Below, in pieces: positions 35,663 to 45,077 of a stretch of DNA of 64,000 nucleotides (the stretch's first letter is position 1; every line of letters starts with the position of its first letter). The position numbers and the translations under genes are program-made. The notes under the pieces are model-generated. The model ran no database searches, was not told where the DNA came from, and saw only the letters and a program-made list of their open reading frames with translations. This stretch comes from JBASEY01 sp049652745 (GTDB lineage Bacteria; CSSED10-310). The stretch is from contig JBASEY010000033.1 in NCBI GenBank assembly GCA_049652745.1, forward strand, positions 97,711 to 161,710. Direction: 5' to 3'.

Positions 35663-37104
35663 AGCCGTCACATTTGCCCATACTGCTGGTTGACGATGAA
35701 GTGAATATGCTTCGCGTTATGGAGGCTATGCTGCGGCGTGAAGGCTATATACCTCTTCTTGCAGAAGACGGTGGAAAAGCCTTGACTATTTTACAAAGCA
35801 CACCGGTTCAGGCGATTGTAACCGATTTAAAGATGCCCGGCATCGACGGCATGACACTTTTACGAGAATGCAGTGTACATTACCCAGATATCCCGGTGAT
35901 AATGGTCACAGCTCACGGCACTATCGAAACTGCCGTGGAGGCCATGAAAATCGGCGCTTTTGATTATATCACCAAACCCTTCGACATCTCTGAAATCCGT
36001 ACCACTCTTCAAAAAGCAACCGCTCAATTTGCCAGAAATATAACGACTTTTCATGCTCCAGATTTACCTGGACAACCATCGAATCTAACGGCATCAGATA
36101 CATCCGATTCATCCCGGGGCATCGTATCCGAAAGCCGACAAATGCAGTCGATACTTGATCTGGTTGAACGTGTGGCCGACAGTCCTTCAACCGTGTTGAT
36201 AACCGGTGAGAGCGGCACAGGCAAGGAACTTGTCGCTGATTTAATCCATAGAAAATCAAGACGAGCTCAGTTTCCATTTATCAAAGTCAATTGCGCCGCT
36301 ATTCCTGAAACACTGATGGAAAGCGAATTTTTTGGCCATGAACGAGGTGCTTTTACTGGTGCGGTTACATCCAAGCCCGGCCGTTTTGAGCTTGCCGACA
36401 AGGGTACTCTTTTATTGGATGAAATCAGTGAGATTTCCTCGGAATTACAGGTGAAATTGTTGAGGGTAATCCAAGAACGCGAGTTCGAAAGAGTTGGAGG
36501 TATCCGTACAATCCAGGTCGATGTCAGGCTGATTGCTGCTTCCAATATGGATCTTCAGGCCGAGGTGGCCGCCGGCAAGTTCCGACAGGATCTTTTTTAT
36601 CGCCTGAATGTTATCCCGATTCACCTTCCTCCATTGCGGGACAGGCCGGAAGATGTTCCACTGCTGGCTCGATACTTTGTCCACCAGATGAATCTCAGAC
36701 TCAAAAAAAACATCCAGTCCATTTCACCCGATACAATGAAACGACTGATGAAGCATCCTTGGTATGGAAATATCCGGGAGCTGGAGAATGTGATAGAACG
36801 AGCGGTTTTATTGTGTGATAAAACCGAATTGACGCTTGTAGATTTCGATCTAGACAGCGCTCCAACTGATTCCGATAATCAAAGGAAGAGCTCGATATCC
36901 GGTCAATCCGATGAATCGATGAATCTGAAATTATTTTTAAAAGAGCAAACAGATCCGATCGAGAAAGAGATTATTCTGAGCGCCTTGAAAAAAACCCATG
37001 GTAACATATCACGAGCTGCAAAATTGGTCGGATTATCGCGTAAGGGTCTGCAACTGAAATTGCGCAAACATTCCATCGACCCAGCCAAAATTAGTGAAAT
37101 CTGA
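35659..37104 (+). CDS. Sigma-54-dependent NtrC-family response regulator
   Basis: 481 aa. Receiver 1-120 (LLVDDE, phospho-acceptor Asp56 in VTDLKMPG, Lys in YITKPFD); AAA+ domain with Walker A GESGTGKE (183-190), sigma-54-contact GAFTGA (230-235), Walker B LLLDEISE and arginine-finger region FRQDLFYRLNV; C-terminal Fis-type helix-turn-helix (HGNISRAAKLVGLSRKGLQLKL). Translationally coupled to the preceding kinase. It should activate sigma-54 promoters; no clear -24/-12 element was seen in the window, so the targets may be elsewhere. Confidence 0.95.
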   Translation: MKPSHLPILLVDDEVNMLRVMEAMLRREGYIPLLAEDGGKALTILQSTPVQAIVTDLKMPGIDGMTLLRECSVHYPDIPVIMVTAHGTIETAVEAMKIGAFDYITKPFDISEIRTTLQKATAQFARNITTFHAPDLPGQPSNLTASDTSDSSRGIVSESRQMQSILDLVERVADSPSTVLITGESGTGKELVADLIHRKSRRAQFPFIKVNCAAIPETLMESEFFGHERGAFTGAVTSKPGRFELADKGTLLLDEISEISSELQVKLLRVIQEREFERVGGIRTIQVDVRLIAASNMDLQAEVAAGKFRQDLFYRLNVIPIHLPPLRDRPEDVPLLARYFVHQMNLRLKKNIQSISPDTMKRLMKHPWYGNIRELENVIERAVLLCDKTELTLVDFDLDSAPTDSDNQRKSSISGQSDESMNLKLFLKEQTDPIEKEIILSALKKTHGNISRAAKLVGLSRKGLQLKLRKHSIDPAKISEI

Positions 37105-37239
37105 CCGAAATTCGCGAATTTTTCTTGACTTAAAACCTATTTTTAATAAGCTAGAATGCGTCTATTGACCAGTTTTTTTTGAATGTCCCAAGAACATGTT
37201 TTTCATGATCAGCTCTTTAAGTGAATAAGGTAAGTGAGT

Positions 37240-38256
37240 ATGTCGATTTTATCACGCTTTTCCAATGATCTTGCAATTGACCTCGGAACAGCTAACACGT
37301 TGGTTTTCGCGAAAAATCACGGAGTCGTTCTCGATGAACCATCGATTGTCGCTATTGAAAAAACCCGTGGCACAGTATTGGCTGTTGGGCAAGAAGCAAA
37401 AAACATGGTCGGCAAGACCCCTGAAAACATTGTTGCTATCAAGCCGATGAAAGATGGTGTCATTGCTGATTTTGAAATGACAGAAAAGATGCTGCGGTAT
37501 TTTATACGTAAAGCACATAATCGACGATTGTTTTTACGGCCTCGTATCATAATTTGCGTTCCGTCCAGCATCACGCCGGTGGAAAAAAAAGCTGTTCGAG
37601 ATTCAGCTTTACAAGCAAGAGCCAGTCAAGTTTTTCTTGTTGAAGAACCGATGGCTGCGGCAATCGGCGCCGGATTGCCGGTTGCCGAACCATCCGGGAA
37701 TATGATTGTCGATATTGGCGGCGGAACGACGGAAGTTGCAGTTATATCGTTAGCCGGCATCGTTTACGCTCGATCACTGCGTGTCGGCGGTGCGGAGATG
37801 GATATGGCGATCATGCGCTATATTCAGAGAAAATACAGTTTGTTGATCGGGGAGCGAACAGCGGAAAACATCAAAATGAAGATTGGGTCAGCCGCGCCTT
37901 TGGAAGAAGAAATTACGATGGAGATCAAAGGGAGAGACTTGGTCAACGGAATCCCCAAAGTCGTCGTGATCAAATCTGAAGAAATACGGGAAGCTCTGAA
38001 AGAATCTATTCAATCAATTGTCGATATTGTTCGTACTGCACTTGAACACACACCCCCTGAATTGTCTGCCGACATTGTCGATAAAGGTATAGTGCTCTCA
38101 GGAGGATGTGCTCTGCTGCAAAAACTGGATGTTCGTCTTCGGGAAGAAACATTTCTTCCCGTGACTCTTGCGGATGACCCGCTACGCTGCGTCTGCCTGG
38201 GAACCGGTAAGATGTTGGATGAAATCGATTTGTTATCCAAAGTATCTGTTCGGTAA
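37240..38256 (+). CDS. mreB: Rod-shape actin homologue MreB
   Basis: 338 aa. The ATG at 37240 has AAGG 9 nt upstream; a GTG two codons earlier is too close to it. Actin-fold phosphate loops: NDLAIDLGTANTLVF, MIVDIGGGTTEVAVI, and GIVLSGGCALL, with EEPMAAAIGAGLP. Polymerises under the membrane to guide lateral wall synthesis. First gene of mreBCD-mrdA-rodA, with spacers of 12 nt or overlaps throughout. TTGACT (37125) and TAGAAT (37152) lie upstream but 21 nt apart, too far for a standard promoter. Confidence 0.97.
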   Translation: MSILSRFSNDLAIDLGTANTLVFAKNHGVVLDEPSIVAIEKTRGTVLAVGQEAKNMVGKTPENIVAIKPMKDGVIADFEMTEKMLRYFIRKAHNRRLFLRPRIIICVPSSITPVEKKAVRDSALQARASQVFLVEEPMAAAIGAGLPVAEPSGNMIVDIGGGTTEVAVISLAGIVYARSLRVGGAEMDMAIMRYIQRKYSLLIGERTAENIKMKIGSAAPLEEEITMEIKGRDLVNGIPKVVVIKSEEIREALKESIQSIVDIVRTALEHTPPELSADIVDKGIVLSGGCALLQKLDVRLREETFLPVTLADDPLRCVCLGTGKMLDEIDLLSKVSVR

Positions 38257-38268
38257 TCTGGATGTTGA

Positions 38269-39177
38269 ATGAAATTGATAAATGCCAGTTATAGGCCATG
38301 GGTTGTCTATGCGGCGTTTTCGCTGATTTCATTAGGCATTATGACATCTAATCTTCAGGGCGGATACATCGCGGGCCTGATTGAATCGGTTGCACTCAGC
38401 GTCTTTTCACCGATTTATAAAGCTTCCGAAAATTTGTTCAACTTCAGCCGAAAATTGTGGGATGATTATTTTTATTTAGTTGATTTACAATCTGAAAACA
38501 AAGATCTGAAGCTGATCATTCAAAAACTACAGGAAGAACAGCTTCTTTTTCAGGACAAAGTGCTGTCTATCAACAGGTTGGAATCCTTGATAGGCGCTTC
38601 AGTCAAGGCCCCGATTGCAACAATCCCCGCAAATGTTATCCGGCGCAGCAATGCGCTGCTCAACCCGATTATCCTTATCGACTGCGGCTCTTCCAACGGG
38701 GTGCGGGAGGGAATGGGTGTAGCAACGGCGGATGGGGCTTTGGGGCAGATTATCTATACAACTTCCAGTACAGCCAAAGTACTCACCTTACATCATCTCG
38801 ATTCCGGTATCGGCGCCATGTTGCAGAACAGTCGGATACAAGGTGTAGTCTCCGGTACAGGAAAAGGCACATCGGTCATGAGATTCATCAGTCGTTTTGA
38901 TCCCATTGTATTAGGAGAATCCGTGGTGACATCAGGGCTCGACGGCGCATTTCCTAAAGGAGTTCCAATCGGTAAAGTCTCAGCTATTAAACGCGATGCG
39001 TCAGAGATGTTTCAAACTGTTGAAATCGTGACCAATGTAAACATGAATACGATTGAAGAGGTCATTGTTTTTCTAATGCCTCAATCAAGCGATGCCAATG
39101 GTGATTCATCGGCTTTTAATAATGACGATTCCACTGCAGGCAGTATTGAATCTTCGATCACGGAGAAAAACCGGTGA
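38269..39177 (+). CDS. mreC: Rod-shape-determining protein MreC
   Basis: 302 aa. One N-terminal transmembrane helix, a coiled coil at about 70-105 (LVDLQSENKDLKLIIQKLQEE), then the double beta-barrel periplasmic domain (ILIDCGSSNGVREGMGVATADGALGQI, VVTSGLDGAFPKGVPIGKV). The C-terminal about 25 residues are Ser/Asp/Asn-rich and low-complexity. It bridges MreB to PBP2 and RodA. The end overlaps mreD by GTGA. Confidence 0.93.
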   Translation: MKLINASYRPWVVYAAFSLISLGIMTSNLQGGYIAGLIESVALSVFSPIYKASENLFNFSRKLWDDYFYLVDLQSENKDLKLIIQKLQEEQLLFQDKVLSINRLESLIGASVKAPIATIPANVIRRSNALLNPIILIDCGSSNGVREGMGVATADGALGQIIYTTSSTAKVLTLHHLDSGIGAMLQNSRIQGVVSGTGKGTSVMRFISRFDPIVLGESVVTSGLDGAFPKGVPIGKVSAIKRDASEMFQTVEIVTNVNMNTIEEVIVFLMPQSSDANGDSSAFNNDDSTAGSIESSITEKNR

Positions 39178-39665
39178 GAAAGCTGAATCGTACTGCTTTT
39201 ATATTTGGGATGATCATCATCCAATTCTGCATTTTTCCACGTTTCTTTACCATCTTTTTTGAACCTGATTTATTGCTGGCGATTATCGTGCTTGTAAGCT
39301 TGCACAGATCGGCTGAACTGTCCTGTACACTGGCTTTTCTTCTAGGTTTAATGATGGACGTTCACACAGGAGAAATTCTTGGCGGTAACGCTTTTATTTT
39401 TACCCAGACCGCTATGCTCAATGCTTCGATCAGAAAATATCTCGTATATGACAGTATACCTGTTCAACTATCGGTTACAGCGACAAGCTATCTGCTTGCC
39501 GGCTGTCTCCAATTCATACTTTTCCGATTTACATCTCTGGATGAACCGGGAAGCTATTTTTTTCTAGTCATTCTGTCCAGAGCTTTGATAACGGCAATTT
39601 TTGCCATTCCTTTATCTTTGATGATGTCTCGATTAGGCTTTTTCCCGGAAAAAACTCATGCATGA
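39174..39665 (+). CDS. mreD: Rod-shape-determining membrane protein MreD
   Basis: 163 aa, GTG start overlapping mreC. Five or so hydrophobic helices with the family feature FFEPDLLLAIIVLVSLH and LGLMMDVHTGEILGGNAF. Sequence is poorly conserved in this family, so position between mreC and the PBP2 gene carries much of the assignment. It overlaps mrdA by 8 nt. Confidence 0.88.
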   Translation: MRKLNRTAFIFGMIIIQFCIFPRFFTIFFEPDLLLAIIVLVSLHRSAELSCTLAFLLGLMMDVHTGEILGGNAFIFTQTAMLNASIRKYLVYDSIPVQLSVTATSYLLAGCLQFILFRFTSLDEPGSYFFLVILSRALITAIFAIPLSLMMSRLGFFPEKTHA

Positions 39666-41538
39666 AATGCGGTTTCTTTCACGGATAAATTGGTTGGTCG
39701 TTGTATTTCCGATCTTAATTTTTTTACTGGCTATACGGTTATTCAACCTGCAAGTCGTTCATCATAAATATTATCTGGAAGAAGCCAATTCCAATCGGAC
39801 TCGCTTGGTTCGGGATCGGGCTCAACGGGGCAGGATGGTCGACAAGAACGGCGTCCTGCTTACGGGTGCAAAACCCAGTTTCAGTTTATATATTACACCG
39901 GAAGATTTTCCTCCAAACAGACGAAAACAGGTCTTTGATCGACTTGGTTTTCTCCTTGCAATGCCGCCGGAAAAAGTTCAAAACCGATACAATGAAATTA
40001 AAGACTCAAGATTCCGTCCACGAAAAATTATCGGAAATTTAACACCCGAGCATTTAGTGCGAATTGAAACCAATCGCTATCATTTACCGGGTGTGTCGGT
40101 CGCGGCTGAGCAGATTCGCTCGTATCCATTCAACAACACCTTATGCCATGTATTGGGTTATGTTGGAGAAATCTCATCTGCTCAACTAGGTCGCCCTGAA
40201 TATTCTGCTTATCGTATGGGAGATACCATTGGTCAGAGTGGCCTTGAAAAAAGTTATGAATCGTTATTAAAGGGCCAGGATGGATTCCGCTGGGTGGAAG
40301 TAGATGCTGCAGGCAGACAGGGCTTTACTCTGCGCTATCCTCAACCGGTTCCTGCAATTATTGGCGCCGATCTGCATGTAACCATCGATCTGGAATTACA
40401 ATTGGCCTGCGAAGAATATCTTGAACCCTGGAAAGGTTGTATCATCGTCTTGGACCCCCGTAATGGTGATGTTTTAGCAATGGTTTCACGCCCGGGATTT
40501 AATCCAAACAGTTTTTCATCCGGCATTTCACACCAAGAATGGCAATCTATATCGACCGATCCGGATGTGCCTTTATTGAACCGAGCCATTCAATTTGAAG
40601 CCCCGCCTGGTTCGGTATTTAAAGTCGTAACATCTATTGCCGCGTTTAAAAACCCGTCTTTCAATAGAAACTTAACGTATAATTGTTCGGGAGAATTCAA
40701 CTTTTCCAAACACATTTTTCGCTGCTGGAGCAACGCCGGACACGGATCGATGAACCTGGTCCAAGCCATGGAAAATTCCTGTAATGTGTACTTTTATCAG
40801 GTTGGAGTGAACGCGGGTATCGATCTTATTGCAGAAACCGCTAAACAACTAGGGTTAGGATCGACAACCGGAATAGACATACCGGATGAAAAATCTGGTC
40901 TCATACCGGACCGTGAATGGAAACAAAAAAAATTTAATGAAGAATGGTGGCCTGGGGAAACGATTTCTGTATCGATAGGCCAAGGCGGAATCATTGTTAC
41001 TCCAATCCAGCTTGCCCAACTAATGGCCATTGTCGCCAATCGAGGAACTCTATATAGACCTCGCCTTGTCAGTGGTTATACAGGTCAATCAGCCCGTGAT
41101 TCAGAGTATTTTGAACCGGAGCTCCAGGTAAAAATCACTGATTTTCAGGATTGGGACACCATTCAGGAAGCGCTTCATAGGGTTGTATTCGGAAGTAGAG
41201 GAACCGCACGTAGAGTCAGAATCCCTGAAATGACTTTTGCCGGAAAAACGGGCACAGCACAAGTGATAAGCCAACAGGCTCAAAAGCAATTGGGCTTTTT
41301 GTCCGAAGCTTCATTGCCCCAGCGATTTAGGTCACATAACTGGTTTGCCGGATTTGGTCCCGTCGAAAATCCTGAAGTGGTGATCGTTGTTCTGATTGAA
41401 AACGGCGGGGCTGAAGGCTCCAGAGAAAAATTTACAGTAGCTAAAAAAACGCTGCAAAAATGGTTTGCCTTATCACATCCAGGGTATTTTGGACCGGAAC
41501 CCGATCAGTCCGAGGAGAAAGGTTTGAATGGCGTTTAA
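39658..41538 (+). CDS. mrdA: Penicillin-binding protein 2 (elongation transpeptidase)
   Basis: 626 aa. Short cytoplasmic tail and one transmembrane helix (residues 13-29), dimerisation domain, then the transpeptidase with S319xxK (GSVFK), SxN at 374-376 (SCN) and KTG at 530-532 (GKTGTA). These are the complete class B PBP active-site motifs. It cross-links peptidoglycan during cell elongation together with RodA, whose gene overlaps by 11 nt. Start ATG at 39658 inside the end of mreD; an ATG three codons later is possible. Confidence 0.95.
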   Translation: MHEMRFLSRINWLVVVFPILIFLLAIRLFNLQVVHHKYYLEEANSNRTRLVRDRAQRGRMVDKNGVLLTGAKPSFSLYITPEDFPPNRRKQVFDRLGFLLAMPPEKVQNRYNEIKDSRFRPRKIIGNLTPEHLVRIETNRYHLPGVSVAAEQIRSYPFNNTLCHVLGYVGEISSAQLGRPEYSAYRMGDTIGQSGLEKSYESLLKGQDGFRWVEVDAAGRQGFTLRYPQPVPAIIGADLHVTIDLELQLACEEYLEPWKGCIIVLDPRNGDVLAMVSRPGFNPNSFSSGISHQEWQSISTDPDVPLLNRAIQFEAPPGSVFKVVTSIAAFKNPSFNRNLTYNCSGEFNFSKHIFRCWSNAGHGSMNLVQAMENSCNVYFYQVGVNAGIDLIAETAKQLGLGSTTGIDIPDEKSGLIPDREWKQKKFNEEWWPGETISVSIGQGGIIVTPIQLAQLMAIVANRGTLYRPRLVSGYTGQSARDSEYFEPELQVKITDFQDWDTIQEALHRVVFGSRGTARRVRIPEMTFAGKTGTAQVISQQAQKQLGFLSEASLPQRFRSHNWFAGFGPVENPEVVIVVLIENGGAEGSREKFTVAKKTLQKWFALSHPGYFGPEPDQSEEKGLNGV

Positions 41539-42628
41539 ACGATATTTTGAGCAATTTGATTTTCCATTATTGATCATCACTCTGTTGATTTCCGCTTTGG
41601 GACTCATGACGATCTACAGTATCAGTGGTGATGAACCAGCGATGAATGATTTTCAGAAACAATTAATTTGGATCGGCATATCTCTCTTTTTGCTGGTCAT
41701 AACCCTTTTAATCAACCTGGACATCCTTAAGATATTGGGATTGATTTTATATTTTATCACGCTATCAATTCTACTGGCCTTGGCTATTGCCAATTATTTT
41801 AAACTTGGAATTCATCGTTGGGTGGAAATACCGATCATCAAATTGCGTCTTCAACCCAGCGAATTTGCTAAACTATTCACTGTGCTCACTTTAGCCTACT
41901 GGATGGAAAAATGGGGTGATAAGCGGCCAGGTATAGCCCAACTGATCGTTCCGGCCATCATCGTCGGGATACCTTTACTGCTCATTATTAAACAGCCGGA
42001 CCTCGGAACGGCTCTTATTCTGCCTTTGGTGATGTTGACAATGATATTTATAGCTGGGTTTCGGGTAAGAACACTCCTGATTTTGGGCTTGTGTATTATG
42101 ATTCCAGGCTATTTCGTCGGTCGACAATTTATCAAACCCTACCAGATGAAAAGGATAACAAGTTTTCTGAATCCTGAGGCAGACCCTTTGGGGGCTGGAT
42201 ACCAAGTGATACAATCTAAAATCGCTATTGGTTCTGGAGGACTGTTGGGAAAAGGCTACCAACAAGGCTCTCAGAGCCATCTGAATTTTCTGCCGGTACA
42301 AAGTACCGATTTTATTTTTGCCGTCTGGTCGGAAGAACGGGGTTTTATCGGGGTAATTATCCTGTTGAGTTTATATATTTTATTGATTCTTCGCTGCTTA
42401 AAAGCAGCAAAAAAACACGACAAGTATTTCGGCATATACACTTGTGTCGGAATCACCGGTATTTTAATTTCACAAATTGTCATTAATATCGCAATGATAA
42501 CCGGTATGCTTCCAGTAACGGGGCTGCCTTTGCCTTTGATGAGCTACGGAGGATCCGCTTGTTTAACAGTGTATATGTCCCTGGCCATCGTTTTGAATAT
42601 CGGCATGCGCAGTTTTCCACAGTATTGA
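41528..42628 (+). CDS. rodA: Peptidoglycan glycosyltransferase RodA (SEDS)
   Basis: 366 aa, about ten membrane helices. SEDS signatures: HRWVEIPIIKLRLQPSEFAKL, IKQPDLGTALI, DPLGAGYQVIQSKIAIGSGG, GKGYQQGSQS, FLPVQSTDFIFAVWSEE, and GLPLPLMSYGGSACL. Includes the catalytic Asp region after WSEE. Polymerises lipid II and pairs with PBP2. The ATG overlaps mrdA. Last gene of the rod operon; the radical SAM gene follows by 28 nt and may be co-transcribed. Confidence 0.95.
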   Translation: MAFKRYFEQFDFPLLIITLLISALGLMTIYSISGDEPAMNDFQKQLIWIGISLFLLVITLLINLDILKILGLILYFITLSILLALAIANYFKLGIHRWVEIPIIKLRLQPSEFAKLFTVLTLAYWMEKWGDKRPGIAQLIVPAIIVGIPLLLIIKQPDLGTALILPLVMLTMIFIAGFRVRTLLILGLCIMIPGYFVGRQFIKPYQMKRITSFLNPEADPLGAGYQVIQSKIAIGSGGLLGKGYQQGSQSHLNFLPVQSTDFIFAVWSEERGFIGVIILLSLYILLILRCLKAAKKHDKYFGIYTCVGITGILISQIVINIAMITGMLPVTGLPLPLMSYGGSACLTVYMSLAIVLNIGMRSFPQY

Positions 42629-42656
42629 AAGCTTACATAAGGAAAACCAAAAGCTT

Positions 42657-45077
42657 ATGAAGACTTCTCCAAGCCAAAATCCAGATGTCAGGCGTCCAGG
42701 AAGATATGTCGGGCGAGAATGGAATTTGCCGCTGCGTAAAACGGATTCGACTTTGCGTATTGTTCTGTGCTACCCGGATGTCTATGAAATCGGCATGTCA
42801 TATCCCGGATTGCAGATTTTGCTGCAAGCTATGCGGTCGATACCACAGGTGGCAGTTGAACGCGTGTTTTCTCCCTGGCCTGACAAAGAAATGGAAATTC
42901 GAACAAAGCAGGCCGTATTGACAACTCTTGAAACGGGAAAACCGGTATCTTCTGCGGACGTTTTGTGTTTTTCCATTCCACATGAACTCGCTTGCACCAA
43001 TATACTCAATATCTTGGATTTAAGCGGTATCCCGCTACGAAGCCATGACCGCGATACAACGCACCCGTTTGTTTTTGGCGGCGGTATCGTCACGATGAAT
43101 CCTATACCGCTCGCCCCGTTTTTCGATGGATTTTTCATAGGAGAAGTCGAGGATCAACTACCTGAAATTGTCCGAACATTCAAAGAAAACCCTCGACACC
43201 AATTTGCAGAAAAATTATCACAGATTCCAGGCGTTTATATTCCTTCTTCGACACCATCTAATAACTCTGTCGTAATAAGGCAGTTTGTTCGTGATCTCGA
43301 TTCTGCGCCTTTACCCGATCCACCTCTAGTTCCTTGGTGCCGTCCCGTCCATGAACGCGTGGTTGTGGAAGCCTCGCGTGGATGCCCTCGATCCTGCCGT
43401 TTTTGCCAAGCCAGAGCCTTTTATCAGCCTGTTCGTGCCCGTTCCGACAACGTGATTCGGGAATCTGCCAAGAAACAACTGCAGCAAACCGGATATGAAG
43501 AGTTGTCGTTATTGTCACTGAATATCGCGGACCATCCCGGTATAGAAAATCTCCTCGCAGACTTGATCAGGCTTACAGGTGATAAAAATGTTTCGATTTC
43601 TTTGCCGTCTCTGAGACCGGAAAAACTGACGCCGACAATTATCGATATGATCAAGAATGTCAGGAAAACAGGTTTCACTCTCGCACCTGAAGCCGGCACA
43701 GAGCGTTTAAGAAACGTTATCGGCAAGCCTTTCTCGACAAATAAACTCCTTGAAACTGCAGCAACGATTTTCCAATCCGGCTGGCATCTGCTCAAACTCT
43801 ATTTCATGATTGGACTTCCATATGAAACGGACGATGATGTCCACGCGATTAACCATCTTGTTCGAGCCATTTTGAAGATCGGCCGTCGAATTGCAGGTGG
43901 AAAAGCATCGGTGCATGTCTCGGCGACAACATTTATTCCTAAACCGCACACCCCGTTCCAATGGTGCGGCCAAGCCGATGCAGAGGATATTTTACGCCGA
44001 CAGAACATTTTAAAAGAAGGTTGCAGGATTCCTGGAGTCAAGCTGTCATTCAGCGATTTTTTGCCCTCTCGGCTGGAAGCATTTTTATCCAGGGGTGACT
44101 CCAGAGCATCCGATATTATTGAGGATGCTTTCAAGTTAGGTTGTCGAATGGACGCTTGGAACGACTTCTTTAAATCAGAAATCTGGCAAATGGTATTTGA
44201 CAAACACGATGTATCCTTGGAAGCTGAAGCGACACAGCATTATAGTCCAGGTAAAACAGTGCCCCCATGGTCTTTCATCGATTGCGGAATACCGGAAAAA
44301 GATCTGCTTCGCCACTATGAAAAAGCTGCACAAGCCGCCCAAGAACCACCAGTTCTTTCGGCTTTTTCTACCTTTCTCAGCTCCGATTACAGCAAAAAAA
44401 CGATTACACGCCCCAGCCCACAATCACAGGCGCCAATTTATGCTTACGCCGCTATATTCCAAGTCCTTTCAGATTTTCGACTGTTCACTCATTTGGAAAC
44501 AGTTCAAGGCATTGTCAGAGCTATGCGTAGAGCCGGTCTCCCCCTAGTCTACAGCAAGGGGTTTAACCCCCGACCGAAAATCACTTGGCCCAAACCTGCT
44601 CCTTTTGGGTTTGAACGATGGTCCGACCCGCTAATTTTTTATTTATCTGAACCGACAACTGAGACCGAAATACTTGACCGGCTCAATAGACAATTGCCTC
44701 CGGAATACGCTTTTTTAAAAATCTGTGATCCTCGTAATGTAAAACGTATTTTGCAGAACGATATTACAGTGTACGCGTTGAGAACCGGTTCGTCTCTTGA
44801 AAAACTAATGGAGTATTTTAAACCCGACTCCACACTGACAATGCTTGAAACAGCCCAGTTGGGGACAAAAACTGATGATAGGCTACGTGAGTTCGATATG
44901 AATTTTATCTTCGCTTTGAACGGATCCGATAATAAAGGTTCCACATTGAAAGATATTTTATTCAAATGCTTTGGTTCTACGGAAATTCCGCTGTTTCCTG
45001 TATCAGGCGCCAGAGTCGGCTGGTTGTCTTCAAAACTCGATGATAAAATTATATACGGAATGGAGGTATCAGATTGA
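42657..45077 (+). CDS. Radical SAM (TIGR03960-type) fused to DUF2344 domain
   Basis: 806 aa. N-terminal radical SAM part of the TIGR03960 family with cluster motif CPRSCRFCQARAFYQPVR near residue 245, preceded by GMSYPGLQILL and FVFGGGIV, and followed by TLAPEAGTERLRNVI and FMIGLPYETDDDV. The C-terminal about 210 residues are a DUF2344 (TIGR03936) domain beginning YAAIFQVLSDFRLFTHLETVQGIVRAMRRAGLP. This fusion commonly precedes rng, as here (4-nt overlap). A role in tRNA or ribosome modification has been suggested by context only; the biochemistry is unknown to me. Confidence 0.9.
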   Translation: MKTSPSQNPDVRRPGRYVGREWNLPLRKTDSTLRIVLCYPDVYEIGMSYPGLQILLQAMRSIPQVAVERVFSPWPDKEMEIRTKQAVLTTLETGKPVSSADVLCFSIPHELACTNILNILDLSGIPLRSHDRDTTHPFVFGGGIVTMNPIPLAPFFDGFFIGEVEDQLPEIVRTFKENPRHQFAEKLSQIPGVYIPSSTPSNNSVVIRQFVRDLDSAPLPDPPLVPWCRPVHERVVVEASRGCPRSCRFCQARAFYQPVRARSDNVIRESAKKQLQQTGYEELSLLSLNIADHPGIENLLADLIRLTGDKNVSISLPSLRPEKLTPTIIDMIKNVRKTGFTLAPEAGTERLRNVIGKPFSTNKLLETAATIFQSGWHLLKLYFMIGLPYETDDDVHAINHLVRAILKIGRRIAGGKASVHVSATTFIPKPHTPFQWCGQADAEDILRRQNILKEGCRIPGVKLSFSDFLPSRLEAFLSRGDSRASDIIEDAFKLGCRMDAWNDFFKSEIWQMVFDKHDVSLEAEATQHYSPGKTVPPWSFIDCGIPEKDLLRHYEKAAQAAQEPPVLSAFSTFLSSDYSKKTITRPSPQSQAPIYAYAAIFQVLSDFRLFTHLETVQGIVRAMRRAGLPLVYSKGFNPRPKITWPKPAPFGFERWSDPLIFYLSEPTTETEILDRLNRQLPPEYAFLKICDPRNVKRILQNDITVYALRTGSSLEKLMEYFKPDSTLTMLETAQLGTKTDDRLREFDMNFIFALNGSDNKGSTLKDILFKCFGSTEIPLFPVSGARVGWLSSKLDDKIIYGMEVSD

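Noticed and set aside
37125..37157. TTGACT ... TAGAAT as the mreB promoter
   Set aside because: The spacer is 21 nt, outside the usual 16-18; kept only as a note.
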